DNA of 64,000 nucleotides from Lacibacter luteus (GTDB lineage Bacteria; Bacteroidota; Bacteroidia; Chitinophagales; Chitinophagaceae): positions 1-64,000 of the forward strand of contig NZ_SDHW01000010.1 of the NCBI RefSeq assembly GCF_004118265.1, read 5' to 3'. Under the pieces are notes generated by a model, which was not told where the DNA came from, ran no database searches, and saw only the letters and a program-made list of their open reading frames with translations. Below are positions 53,800 to 63,187 of the stretch, piece by piece; the first letter of the stretch is position 1, and each line of letters begins with the position of its first letter. The translations under genes were made by a program, and so were the position numbers.

Positions 53800-55803
53800 A
53801 TGAAGCTGATCTTCTCCATATTCTTAACCATACTCTTGCTTAATGCAGCAGCACAAGTGCCCGAGAAGTATGCTTTAATTGTAGCCATTTCTAATTATGC
53901 CCCTTCCACCGGCTGGAATGAGCTTAACTCCGAAAACGATATACCGCTGATTAAGGAGTCCTTAAAACGTCAGGGTTTTAAAGAAACCCATATTCGTATT
54001 ATACGAGATAAAGAAGCTACTAAACAGGGCATTTTATTGGCCATGCAGCAACAGCTTATTACAAAGGCTAAACCCGGCGACATTTGTGTTTTTCATTTTA
54101 GCGGTCACGGTCAGCAGGTAATGGATAATAACGGCGACGAAGCTGATGGATATGATGAAGCTCTTGTAACCTACGATTCGCCAATGGAATACGAGGGTGG
54201 CGTAGAAAAGCATTTGCGTGATGATGAGTTTGGTTTTAAACTGGAAGAAATAAGAAAACACTTGGGCAGCAATGGCAACCTGTTGGTTCTTATTGATGCA
54301 TGCCATAGCGGAACAAGTACAAGATCGGGCTTGGGAACATACCGAGGCACTACTACCAAATATGCACCTAAAGGTTACAAGCCTGTTGCCAATACTAAAA
54401 TCGTTAATGAAGGGTTGTTTAGTTTGGGTGAAACTAAACCCGGGCTAGCGCCAATGAGTGCTTTTTTTGCTTCGGCAGCATCAGAACTAAACCAAGAATG
54501 CGGCGAGGAACATTGCGGCAGTTTGTCACTGGCATTTTCAAAAGCATTGGCCAAAGCAGATACAAAAACAAGTTATCGTGGCTTATTTGATAATATCCGC
54601 TTAGAAATGAGCAAAATTGTGCCCGGCCAAACACCTAATGCAGAAGGTGAACTTGACAAAGAAATTTTTGGCGGTGCAGCATTAGGCAAGCCCAATTATT
54701 ATACAGCGGAAAAAATTATCAGTAAAAAGAAAATAACCATTGGTTGTGGCAAAATATACAGTGTGTTTGCAGGAACTACTCTGTTAGTTTATCCATCAAA
54801 TACCTATAACAAAGAAACTGCAAAGCCGTTAGCCAAAGCAATTATTACAACAGCAGGCGATTACAGCAGCGAGGCCGAACTGGATACTGAATTAAGCGAA
54901 GATGTATTGAAAACGGCATGGGTATTTTTAGACCAGGTAAGTTTTGGCGACTTAACAGTGCCGGTAACCGTAAAGATTAAAGACGCAACACTTGCACAAC
55001 AGGTAAACCAAATTCTTACAACGAATAAGCAAGTAAAACTTGCCAATGCACAAGGCGATGTGTTTATAGAACAAGGTGCCGATGGTTTTTCTGCCGATTC
55101 GTTTTATATCTCTACATCGGGCGATTACCGGTTAGGAGCGTACAGCATTAAAACAGGCAACGAAGCAATTGCAACATTTATTAATGCAAAAGTTGCTGCT
55201 TATGGCCGTGCTGCTTATTTACGCAACCTTAATATGAAGAATGAAGAGTTGAATGTTACATTTGAATTTATTCCTGTTGATTATAAAAAAGCAGAAGGAA
55301 ATAATAACGCAATCATAAAAGATCTGCCTAAGAAAACAATTACAGATGCATCGGGCAACATTGTTTTTCAGCACGATGACCGTTACAATTTACGCATCAT
55401 TAACAACGGGCAGGAACGGCTGTATTATAACATACTTGAAATACAACCCGACAATCTTGTAAACGTATTATTTCCTGCAAACAACCAGCAGCCGATGGAT
55501 TGCTTTATAAACCCCGGCGATACTGTTCGGTTAACAAGAATTTTCCGCATTGGTCCACCGAATGGTATGAATGTGATTAAACTGGTTGCAGCAAGATCGC
55601 CCCTTAACTTACGACAGGTATTTGTAAGCAATGGACTTTCAAGAGGAGATGTACCAAAGCCCAACAATCCGTTTGAAAAACTTATGCAGGGCATTAATAA
55701 AGCAGATGCTGTGCAAACAAGAGGAAGCGACGAAGAAACCATTCAACCCGATGCTGTAAATATTTATTCTGTCCCTTATAAAATCGTTCCTAAAAAACAA
55801 TAA
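53800..55803 (+). CDS. Secreted caspase-like (C14) protease with DUF4384-type domain
   Basis: The 667-aa protein starts at MKLIFSIFLTILLLNAAAQ, a signal peptide; the frame open to 53731 is unlikely. The caspase fold occupies residues 20-280: the catalytic pair His103 in VFHFSGHGQQV and Cys168 in VLIDACHSGTSTR is intact, as in metacaspases. About 400 residues follow. Part is beta-rich, and the C-terminus (GQERLYYNILEIQPDNLVNV and PMDCFINPGDTVRLTRIF) resembles DUF4384, commonly fused to bacterial caspases. Because it is exported it is unlikely to be an intracellular abortive-infection effector; an envelope or extracellular protease is more likely. It is followed after 41 nt by a small secreted protein. 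Confidence 0.87.
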   Translation: MKLIFSIFLTILLLNAAAQVPEKYALIVAISNYAPSTGWNELNSENDIPLIKESLKRQGFKETHIRIIRDKEATKQGILLAMQQQLITKAKPGDICVFHFSGHGQQVMDNNGDEADGYDEALVTYDSPMEYEGGVEKHLRDDEFGFKLEEIRKHLGSNGNLLVLIDACHSGTSTRSGLGTYRGTTTKYAPKGYKPVANTKIVNEGLFSLGETKPGLAPMSAFFASAASELNQECGEEHCGSLSLAFSKALAKADTKTSYRGLFDNIRLEMSKIVPGQTPNAEGELDKEIFGGAALGKPNYYTAEKIISKKKITIGCGKIYSVFAGTTLLVYPSNTYNKETAKPLAKAIITTAGDYSSEAELDTELSEDVLKTAWVFLDQVSFGDLTVPVTVKIKDATLAQQVNQILTTNKQVKLANAQGDVFIEQGADGFSADSFYISTSGDYRLGAYSIKTGNEAIATFINAKVAAYGRAAYLRNLNMKNEELNVTFEFIPVDYKKAEGNNNAIIKDLPKKTITDASGNIVFQHDDRYNLRIINNGQERLYYNILEIQPDNLVNVLFPANNQQPMDCFINPGDTVRLTRIFRIGPPNGMNVIKLVAARSPLNLRQVFVSNGLSRGDVPKPNNPFEKLMQGINKADAVQTRGSDEETIQPDAVNIYSVPYKIVPKKQ

Positions 55804-55844
55804 TTCTTTAATCATCATTTAAAACCTCAACAAAAACAAACAGT

Positions 55845-56249
55845 ATGAAAAAGTTAGTATTCTTCATGTTCGCCGTAATTGGTTTAACTATTGCTTTTGG
55901 TAACAAAGCAACTGCACAAGCTGCTACTAAAAAGAAAGTAGCTGTAATTGCACAGGAAGTAAAAGAGAAAAAAGATTTACCTGGCCCCGAAGCCGGCCCT
56001 CGTGAAAAGAAAACACGTGGTTATTGCTATGCCTATTTCGATAACTACACTGGCCACTATGTAGATATTTGGGTAGAAGGTATTTACCAAGGTCGTCTTT
56101 CTCCTTATGCAACTTCTGTACGTATTGATGTTTGGGTACCTGGTAACTGGACAAAATGGTACGCAGAAACTACAGACAAGAGTTTGTACTGGAGCAACAG
56201 CAGCTATTGTAACGACAGCCGAGTTTTCACTTTGAATCTGAAAAGATAA
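55845..56249 (+). CDS. Small secreted protein downstream of the caspase-like gene
   Basis: The 134-aa protein has a signal peptide (MKKLVFFMFAVIGLTIAFGNKATAQ) and a Lys-rich region (about 30-58, KKKVAVIAQEVKEKKDLPGP). An aromatic-rich C-terminal domain follows (YCYAYFDNYTGHYVDIWVEG, VWVPGNWTKWYAET) with three Cys. No family recognised. It lies 41 nt after the caspase gene on the same strand and before a strong terminator, so the two form a probable operon; a substrate, inhibitor or cofactor role is speculation. Confidence 0.72.
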   Translation: MKKLVFFMFAVIGLTIAFGNKATAQAATKKKVAVIAQEVKEKKDLPGPEAGPREKKTRGYCYAYFDNYTGHYVDIWVEGIYQGRLSPYATSVRIDVWVPGNWTKWYAETTDKSLYWSNSSYCNDSRVFTLNLKR

Positions 56250-56270
56250 TCTTACAGCTAAAAAAAGAGA

Positions 56271-56302
56271 GGGTATAACAAATTTGTTATACCCTTTTTT
56301 TA
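56271..56302 (+). terminator. Terminator of the caspase operon
   Basis: GGGTATAACAAATTTGTTATACCCTTTTTTTA: perfect 12-bp palindromic stem GGGTATAACAAA/TTTGTTATACCC plus a T-tract. Confidence 0.9.
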
Positions 56303-56365
56303 TTAGCAAGCAATTATCCTGATTAAATAAAAAGGATAGATCATCATCAAAATCGATCGTTATTC

Positions 56366-56722
56366 TTAATCCAGCATTTCTGCAAGCAGTACTGGTATTT
56401 TTTCAAAATCGGATGTTTTGTCGAGAAAATGTTCGGCTCCCAATTCTAAACATTTTTTGCGGTAACTGTCAAATGCCTGGTTAGTAATCATTATTACTTT
56501 GCAATGTTTGTTGCTCTTCCGAATATAGTTAAGCAAATCAATACCGCTTTTACCCGGCAGATTAATATCCAGCATTGCAACCTGCAAATCGGCTGCATCA
56601 ACAAACGGCAATGCATCTTCATAACTCACAGCTGTGTTGAATTTAACCGTTTGAAAGTCTTCCGAAAGAATTTCTACTATCCGTTCTGTATAGCTAACAT
56701 TATCATCAACAATCAATACCAA
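56366..56722 (-). CDS. Stand-alone CheY-like response regulator, TTG start
   Basis: The 118-aa receiver-only protein starts at a TTG (LVLIVDDNVSYTERI); no ATG is available before an upstream stop. Acidic pocket VDDN, phosphoacceptor Asp in VAMLDINLPGKSG, Thr/Ser in VIMITN and Lys in FLDKTSD complete a functional receiver. It has no output domain. It is the last gene of the phosphorelay cluster (97-nt gap from the NarL regulator). A 12-bp palindrome lies in the gap. Partner kinase unknown but probably one of the two upstream kinases. Confidence 0.85.
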   Translation of the reverse strand: MVLIVDDNVSYTERIVEILSEDFQTVKFNTAVSYEDALPFVDAADLQVAMLDINLPGKSGIDLLNYIRKSNKHCKVIMITNQAFDSYRKKCLELGAEHFLDKTSDFEKIPVLLAEMLD

Positions 56723-56738
56723 GATATAGCAGTTTAAA

Positions 56739-56750
56739 TTGCTCGAGCAA
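56739..56750. promoter_or_regulatory. Perfect palindrome TTGCTCGAGCAA
   Basis: A 12-bp perfect palindrome 17-28 nt upstream of the CheY-like start, in the gap between the two response-regulator genes. Possibly an operator for the last gene. Confidence 0.3.
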
Positions 56751-56819
56751 ATTATCCCATTTTTACAAGAATAAGTATCGAGCGTTTAACGGAGAAACTG
56801 TAGTAAAAAAACTACAAGA

Positions 56820-57449
56820 TCAGATCAGCTTCTTTTCAAGTGCGTACCTGGTAAGATCGGCATTTGACTTCATACCCATTTTTTCGAGCACACGGGAGCG
56901 GTATGTGCTTACAGTAGTAACACTAAGGGCAAACTGGTTGGCAATTTCACTTACAGCCTTACCGCTTGCAAGCATTTTAAATACATCGAACTCCCTGTCG
57001 GAAAGTTTTTCGTGGAGTTGATCGGACTGATCTTCTTCAAAAGCCTTTGCCAGTTTTTCAGCAATTGTTGGTGTAATAAATTTTTTACCCAACTCAACAG
57101 TGTGAATCGCCTTTATAATATCATCGTGAATGGTTTCTTTACCCAAATAGCCTGCGGCACCTGCTTTAAGTACTCGTAATGCATATTGATCTTCGGGGTA
57201 CATACTCATGATCAATACCGGTAGTTTTGGCGCCATTTGTTTTATCTGCGATAGTGCATCGAGGCCACTACGGCCTGGCATACTAATGTCGCAAATAACA
57301 ACATCCCACTCGTGTTGTATAATTTTGTTAATCAGGGTTTCGGCATCACTTGCTTCTCCAATTTCTGCAGAAGGATATTCCTCCAACAATAATAAACGAA
57401 GTCCCCGCCTTACAATAGCATGATCATCTGCAATTAAAATTCTTTTCAT
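56820..57449 (-). CDS. NarL/FixJ-type response regulator
   Basis: The 209-aa protein has a receiver with ADDHAIVRRGLRLLL, phosphoacceptor Asp in VVICDISMPGRSG, Ser in LIMSMYPED and Lys in GYLGKET. A LuxR-type helix-turn-helix follows (LSDREFDVFKMLASGKAVSE and LSVTTVSTYRSRVLEKMGMK). It is a DNA-binding transcription factor. The two kinases encoded just upstream have the HisKA_3 fold that pairs with NarL regulators, and the HK1 stop is 26 nt before this start, so it is their likely partner. Confidence 0.93.
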   Translation of the reverse strand: MKRILIADDHAIVRRGLRLLLLEEYPSAEIGEASDAETLINKIIQHEWDVVICDISMPGRSGLDALSQIKQMAPKLPVLIMSMYPEDQYALRVLKAGAAGYLGKETIHDDIIKAIHTVELGKKFITPTIAEKLAKAFEEDQSDQLHEKLSDREFDVFKMLASGKAVSEIANQFALSVTTVSTYRSRVLEKMGMKSNADLTRYALEKKLI

Positions 57450-57475
57450 ATCGCTTTTTCTAGGTCTAAACTCGA

Positions 57476-60400
57476 TTACGTTAAAGGCACTCGTACTTCA
57501 ATTTCTGTTCCACCTCCAGGTTTGCTTTGAATGGTAAATGTACCACCCATTGCAATAGAACGCTCACGCATCCCCAAAAGTCCGAGAGTTTTTTTGCCTG
57601 ATATCTCATTAATATCAAAGCCGTTGCCATTATCTTGTATATACAAAATAAATTCTTTGTTTTGATTTTTCAAATGTATATCTACTTGATTGGCATTAGC
57701 ATGCCGGGTTATATTGGTTAGCGACTCCTGCAAAATGCGGAATAACCCGGTTGCATAAGCATCGGGCAACAGTAACGGCTTACCCGATTTTACAAGATTA
57801 ATTTTGATGCCTGTGCGTTTGCTAAACACATCAATTTGCCATTCTATTGCTGCAACAAGGCCAATATCGTCGAGTAAACTTGGGCGAAGTTCTGTTGCAA
57901 TACGCCGAACCGCTGCAACTGAGCCGTCCAGGATTTCCAGCATTTCGTTCATTTTTTCTGAAACAGCTGCCATATCTCCTCCGGCCATTTTCTTTTTCAT
58001 CCATGCCACATCCATTTTTAAAACGGTCATCTGCTGCCCCAGCTCATCATGAATTTCTCTTGCAATGTGCGCCCTTTCTTCTTCTCTGATATTCTGTAAG
58101 TAGTTGGTTAACCGCCTGATTTGTTGATACGAATCCTGAACTTCTAATTCAACCTGTTTACGTTCTGTAATATCAACACCCATTCCTACAATACAGGCTG
58201 TATTATTTACTTCAATTGCAGCCCCGGTAAAAAAGTAAGGAATTTTTTTGCCGGATTTTGTTACAAAAGCAGCTTCGGCATCTGCTGTTTTGTTTGAAAG
58301 CACATCTTTCACTCTCTTTTTCATATACACTAAATCATCGCCCTCAAAAAAATCGAGAGCTGTCATTTTTTTAATTTCTGCACTGCTGTAGCCCGAAACC
58401 TGTTCAAACTGTTTATTCCAGCGAATGAATCTTCCCTCGTAATCAAAAAAGTAAAAAATGCCCGGCAAACTATTTATAATAGAGTCAAGCAGATCTTTTT
58501 CTTTCTGTAATTGCTGTTGCGCCTGCAAACGATCTGTAAGATCACGAATAATGGCAAGGTTTGTTCCGTCGTGTAACCGCTTACCTCGTATTTCTGTTTC
58601 AATAAAATTTCCTGTTCTGTGTTTTAACCTTCTTTGCCGAACAACTGATTCTCCTTTTTCCAGCAGATCAAACCGAAGGGGTGAAACTTGTATTTGATCA
58701 GGATCAAGTATATCGGTAAGATTAAATGCTGTGAATGCATCTTTAGGATAACCAAGCAGAATGGAAACACTTTCGTTTACATCCAATATGGTTCCGTCGG
58801 CTTCAAAAATAATAATGCCATCACCTGCCTGCTCTATAAGATTGCGGTATTTCTCTTCACTTTTATGTAACTCTTCCTGTGCTTTTCTCCTTTCTGTAAT
58901 ATCCCGTACAATAGTATTAGCCTGGGTTTCGCCTGAAGCTGTTCGAAATTTTACCGACGTTATTTCAGCTAAAAAAGTAGTTCCGTCTTTTCTAAAATGT
59001 CGTAACTCTCCTTGTGCTTTGCCGTTTATGTTACGTTCGGTCTTAAACAGTTCCCAGTTGGGATCTGTTTCATCCAGAATGCCTCGTCTTCCAATTTCAC
59101 AAATCTCATCTTCCGTCATTCCAAAAATGTTGCAGGCAGCTTTATTTGCGCCGAAAATCTGTCCTTCAGCGTTCGTAATTAAAATACCATCCATACTGTT
59201 TTCAAAGAACATCCGATACTTTTCTTCACTCTCATTTAATTCGAGTAAAGCTTTTTTACGAATGGTTATATCCCGCATGTAAACCGATAACCCGGATACA
59301 GATGGATAAATATGTAACTCGAACCATTTATTAAAATTTGGCAGTAATGTTTCGAGATAGATGTATTCACGCATTTCAAATGCTTCCCTTAAGGCAGTTT
59401 CCAGCTCATCGTTATTATTTTGAAACAAACTGAAAACAGGAGTGCGCAATATCCTTTCTCCATCGGTACCAAACAGCTGTTCTGCTTTTTTGTTTGCGTA
59501 TACAACATTTCCGTTGTTATCTATACCAAGAAATGCTTCTGAAATACGTTCAAACACATCCCGTAATTCCTGTGTTTTTTCCTTTACCTGTTCTTCAAGC
59601 TGCTGATTAAACTCCCGTAGTTGCTTTTCAAGCATTTTAGTTTGCGATATATCTCTATGAACAGCAACATAACCTGTTACTTCGTTATTTGCATTTCGCA
59701 ATACCGTAACAGATGCCTGTACATGAATGATGTGCTGATGTTTTCCGTAAAAATCATACTCGGCTGTATAAAATCCCCGTTTAAGTAACTCCGCAAAAAG
59801 TTGTTGTGTTGTTTCGGCAGATAATGTTGATTTTAAGAAGTAACCAAGCGGCTTATTCAATACCTCCTCTTTTGTATAGCCGTAAATTTCTTCGGCACCT
59901 TTATTCCAGCTTTTGATGTTTAAAGCAGTATCTGTTGAAAGAATAGCATCGCTTGTTTGTTCAACTAAATTTGCAAGGTGTTTATTTTCGGCCGTTGCTT
60001 CTGCCTGTTTTTCCTCTCTTGCATTTAACAGATAGGTGTTAAGCCATATTAGAGACAGGAAAACCAAAATCATACTCGTAACAAACAAGGCCGAGCCGAA
60101 TTCAAGATTATATAAACCAAGGTGTTGTCCTTTAATTCGAAATATGCCAATAACAACAGGCAGCAAAAAAGCAGGAATAAACAAGCGTCGTGCAAGGTAA
60201 CTTCCGGAATAAATACTTGTAAATTGCCGCATAATACCTACCGCAGAAGTTTTGAATAAAAACGACAATGAAAACAAAAAGAAACAGACTGCAGAAACTG
60301 CCGACATAGGAATATAGTTCTGCACTTCATAAAACTCTACAGCACCAAATACGTAACCTAACAAACAAAAAACAGCAATCAGCATACATAAAAAAATTGC

Positions 60401-60886
60401 TATTTGTGCGCCAACTTCTGCAGTTCGGTTATTAAGGGTGATTAACAGAAGAGCAACTGACGACAACATAAAAGACAATGCTGTATTGGGTGCCATGTTG
60501 TTTACAAAGCCGCCAAAGTTTTCGTTAACAACCTTTTTATTAAACAATAACAAATCGAGTGTAAACGGAATTTCATAAATAAACGATGACAACTTCCAAG
60601 TTGTAATTAATAAAATTGCTGTTACAATAAAATTGGCGACAATATTTACAACCCGCTTCTCTTTGTATTTCTGTTTTGCAAAAATCATTGTAATGAGTAC
60701 CAAAAAAAAGATGGCTGTAAGCGGGTTCATAGCTACAGACCCCGGAACTAAATACTTGAGCCAATTAACAGAAAGTGCCCATCCGGTTAACGTAAGCAGC
60801 ACTGTAATAAGGATAATCAACAAAAGCACATCTGCAACTTTTGTTAGTTTTTTCTGGAGTTGAATATCGGGCAAGAGCACCTGCAT
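57476..60886 (-). CDS. Multi-PAS membrane sensor histidine kinase (HisKA_3)
   Basis: The 1,136-aa protein has about eight membrane spans in residues 18-290 (a MASE-like sensor). Five PAS domains follow (from about 305, with DAILSTDTALNIKSWNKGAE, EAFLGIDNNGNVVYANKKAE, DGILITNAEGQIFGANKAAC, DGIIIFEADGTILDVNESVS and GIFYFFDYEGRFIRWNKQFE). The NarX-type dimerisation/His domain is ERAHIAREIHDELGQQMTVL. The ATPase domain has FRILQESLTNITRHANANQV, DNGNGFDI and GLLGMRERSIAMGG. The signal is unknown. Adjacent to the paralogous kinase (39-nt gap) and the NarL regulator. Confidence 0.92.
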   Translation of the reverse strand: MQVLLPDIQLQKKLTKVADVLLLIILITVLLTLTGWALSVNWLKYLVPGSVAMNPLTAIFFLVLITMIFAKQKYKEKRVVNIVANFIVTAILLITTWKLSSFIYEIPFTLDLLLFNKKVVNENFGGFVNNMAPNTALSFMLSSVALLLITLNNRTAEVGAQIAIFLCMLIAVFCLLGYVFGAVEFYEVQNYIPMSAVSAVCFFLFSLSFLFKTSAVGIMRQFTSIYSGSYLARRLFIPAFLLPVVIGIFRIKGQHLGLYNLEFGSALFVTSMILVFLSLIWLNTYLLNAREEKQAEATAENKHLANLVEQTSDAILSTDTALNIKSWNKGAEEIYGYTKEEVLNKPLGYFLKSTLSAETTQQLFAELLKRGFYTAEYDFYGKHQHIIHVQASVTVLRNANNEVTGYVAVHRDISQTKMLEKQLREFNQQLEEQVKEKTQELRDVFERISEAFLGIDNNGNVVYANKKAEQLFGTDGERILRTPVFSLFQNNNDELETALREAFEMREYIYLETLLPNFNKWFELHIYPSVSGLSVYMRDITIRKKALLELNESEEKYRMFFENSMDGILITNAEGQIFGANKAACNIFGMTEDEICEIGRRGILDETDPNWELFKTERNINGKAQGELRHFRKDGTTFLAEITSVKFRTASGETQANTIVRDITERRKAQEELHKSEEKYRNLIEQAGDGIIIFEADGTILDVNESVSILLGYPKDAFTAFNLTDILDPDQIQVSPLRFDLLEKGESVVRQRRLKHRTGNFIETEIRGKRLHDGTNLAIIRDLTDRLQAQQQLQKEKDLLDSIINSLPGIFYFFDYEGRFIRWNKQFEQVSGYSSAEIKKMTALDFFEGDDLVYMKKRVKDVLSNKTADAEAAFVTKSGKKIPYFFTGAAIEVNNTACIVGMGVDITERKQVELEVQDSYQQIRRLTNYLQNIREEERAHIAREIHDELGQQMTVLKMDVAWMKKKMAGGDMAAVSEKMNEMLEILDGSVAAVRRIATELRPSLLDDIGLVAAIEWQIDVFSKRTGIKINLVKSGKPLLLPDAYATGLFRILQESLTNITRHANANQVDIHLKNQNKEFILYIQDNGNGFDINEISGKKTLGLLGMRERSIAMGGTFTIQSKPGGGTEIEVRVPLT

Positions 60887-60925
60887 GAATTATTTCTGTG
60901 GGGGTAGATTTCGGGGATTTATTTT

Positions 60926-63187
60926 TTATATCTGCAGTGTTTCGAAAGGCTCACCTTTCAACATAGGTAATTGTACTTCAATTTGCACACCACCTCCGGA
61001 ATGTTTATTTATTTCAAAACTTCCTCCCATCATTTCGGCACGTTCTTTCATTCCTAACAAACCAAGTGTTTTCCGTTTTCCCACAACGCCAATATCAAAA
61101 CCTTTCCCGTTATCGGAAATACGCATGGTAATTATATTGTCGTGTTCTTCCAGTTCAACTGTAGCTTCTGTAGCTTCGGAATGCCTGGCAATATTTGTCA
61201 TGCTCTCTTGGTATATTCTAAAAAGACTGGTTGCATATTCTACAGGAAGCTCAGCCTGTATTTCTGAAGTAAGGAACCGGGTTTGTATACTAGTTCGTTT
61301 TCCAAATTCTCCAAGATGCCATTCTATTGCAGCAATCAATCCAAGATCATCAAGTAAACCCGGTCTAAGATCGGCAGCAATGCGGCGAACTGAATGCACA
61401 GTATTGTTTAACACTTCCAATACACCATCTGCCTTTTCTGTAATTGCAGGTACGTTCATGGCTTTAATTTTCTTTGTTAGCCATGAAATATCCATCTTAA
61501 GTACAGTTAGCAATTGTCCGAGTTCGTCGTGTATATTTCTTGCGATGTGCTTTCTTTCTTCTTCTCTTGCCTGCTGAAGATGTGAAGTAAGTTTACGTAT
61601 TGCCCGGTATGAATTATTAAGTTCGTTCTCTGCCTTTTTCCGTTCGGTAATATCTCTTATAAAAGCAAGAAAACGACCATCTGATAAAAACTTGGCATTT
61701 ATTTCAATATCTACGTAAGCACCATCTTTTCTGCGCATTCTGCGTTCGCTGCTTGCACCACGTTCCGATTTCATTTCTTCAAATGCAAAAGGCTTTGTTT
61801 TTAGTTCCTCCTGGTCGGAAAGATGATAGATGGTCATTTGCATCAATTCTTCTTCGCTGTATTTCGAAAGTTTTACAGCAGCAGGATTAACCACAACAAA
61901 TTTGCCGTTTTGATCTGCAATAAAAATAGCATCAGTAGCTTGCTCAACAAGTGTGCGGTATTTTTCTTCACTCTTCATCAAAGCATCAATAGCCTTCTTT
62001 CTATCAGTAATATCCATCATGCTCCCTGTCATACGCACAGGTATACCATTTTCGTTGCGAACTATATATGTACGATCGTAAATAACTACAACCTCGCCAT
62101 TATATTTCACTAACCTGTATTCACTTATCCAAACATTTTCTTTAGAGTTTAGTGCATCCTTAAAACTTTGTAATACAGTGCTCCTGTCATCTTCATGAAT
62201 ACTTGCTTCCCATTGTTCCAGTAAGGGCGCATCATCTTGCAACGTAAGACCATACAATTGCTGATGCGTTTCGTTGCTCCATGTATATCCTGTAATAAAA
62301 TCTGTTTCCCAAAGCGCTTCGTTGGTGGTACGTGCCAATAGTTGAAACCGCTCGTTCGATTGAACAATTTTTTCTTCTGCAGATTTTCGTTCGGTAATAT
62401 CCATCATACTCCCCGTCATTAAAACCGGGTTTCCCTTCTCGTCTCTTTCAATATAGCACCGATCGAAAATGTATTTATAACCATCTGTTGCCCGAAACCT
62501 GTATTCGGAAATAAACACATTGGTATCGGACGCCAATGCATGGTCTTGCATATCGAGCAGGCGTTGCCTGTCGTCAGGATGAATTCTTTCAACCCACTCT
62601 TCTTTTAACGGAACAGGATCTGCGATTGTTAATCCATACAACTGCTGATGACTTTCATTTGCCCAAAGACTATTGTCTTTAAGATCCCACTCCCACACCC
62701 CATCGTTGGTGGTGCTGCTTATACGAATAAAACGCTCGTAAAATTTTTGCAGCTCCTGTTTAACCAACAGATGCTCATCAGTATTACCGTTGCTTATGGA
62801 AGATTGTTTCGTTTTTACTAATGCTGTTCGTATGCTCTTTTCAACTTTTGCTGAGGTTAATGTATCAATAAGCAAACAATCGTCGAAAGGATTGTGCATA
62901 AACTGAACAGCCTCTTCAAAATCGCCCAGGTTACAAAGTAAAATTTTTCCGGTGCTGAGAGAGCGACTGCTCATGTAATTGCTGAAGTCGGGAAAATGAT
63001 TCTTAATAAACCCCAATTCAAGAATAAACAGCTGATGGTTTGCTGCGTTTGCTTTTAGTAAAAACTCTTCTTTCGTTTTTACACACTCAACCTGATATAT
63101 AAATTGCGTATTATCTGTTAACAGAGAAAGGAAACTGTCAACGCTTTTAACGGAAACACCTGCTAGTATGTTTACCTTTATTTGCAT
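60926..63187 (-). CDS. PAS-containing sensor histidine kinase with degenerate receiver-like N-terminus
   Basis: A 753-aa kinase without membrane spans, so probably cytoplasmic. Residues 1-135 resemble a receiver (VDSFLSLLTDN, LFILELGFIKNHFP, KILLCNLGD), but the phosphoacceptor aspartate and acidic pocket are not recognisable, so it may be a pseudo-receiver. Two very similar PAS domains follow (NDGVWEWDLKDNSLWANESH and NEALWETDFITGYTWSNETH), each ending LMTGSMMDIT/RMTGSMMDIT, then a third PAS (DAIFIADQNGKFVVVNPAAV). The HisKA_3 site is ERKHIARNIHDELGQLLTVL and the ATPase domain has GLLGMKERAEMMGG. It is the first gene of the phosphorelay operon. Confidence 0.9.
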   Translation of the reverse strand: MQIKVNILAGVSVKSVDSFLSLLTDNTQFIYQVECVKTKEEFLLKANAANHQLFILELGFIKNHFPDFSNYMSSRSLSTGKILLCNLGDFEEAVQFMHNPFDDCLLIDTLTSAKVEKSIRTALVKTKQSSISNGNTDEHLLVKQELQKFYERFIRISSTTNDGVWEWDLKDNSLWANESHQQLYGLTIADPVPLKEEWVERIHPDDRQRLLDMQDHALASDTNVFISEYRFRATDGYKYIFDRCYIERDEKGNPVLMTGSMMDITERKSAEEKIVQSNERFQLLARTTNEALWETDFITGYTWSNETHQQLYGLTLQDDAPLLEQWEASIHEDDRSTVLQSFKDALNSKENVWISEYRLVKYNGEVVVIYDRTYIVRNENGIPVRMTGSMMDITDRKKAIDALMKSEEKYRTLVEQATDAIFIADQNGKFVVVNPAAVKLSKYSEEELMQMTIYHLSDQEELKTKPFAFEEMKSERGASSERRMRRKDGAYVDIEINAKFLSDGRFLAFIRDITERKKAENELNNSYRAIRKLTSHLQQAREEERKHIARNIHDELGQLLTVLKMDISWLTKKIKAMNVPAITEKADGVLEVLNNTVHSVRRIAADLRPGLLDDLGLIAAIEWHLGEFGKRTSIQTRFLTSEIQAELPVEYATSLFRIYQESMTNIARHSEATEATVELEEHDNIITMRISDNGKGFDIGVVGKRKTLGLLGMKERAEMMGGSFEINKHSGGGVQIEVQLPMLKGEPFETLQI

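Noticed and set aside
53800-55803. Caspase-like gene as part of an anti-phage defence island
   Set aside because: The protein is exported, and no nuclease, STING, TIR, CBASS or CRISPR-associated genes are nearby.
56799-56816. TGTAGT/ACTACA hairpin after the NarL regulator as a terminator
   Set aside because: The stem is only 6 bp with an A/T loop and no T-tract beyond it; read-through to the CheY-like gene is plausible.
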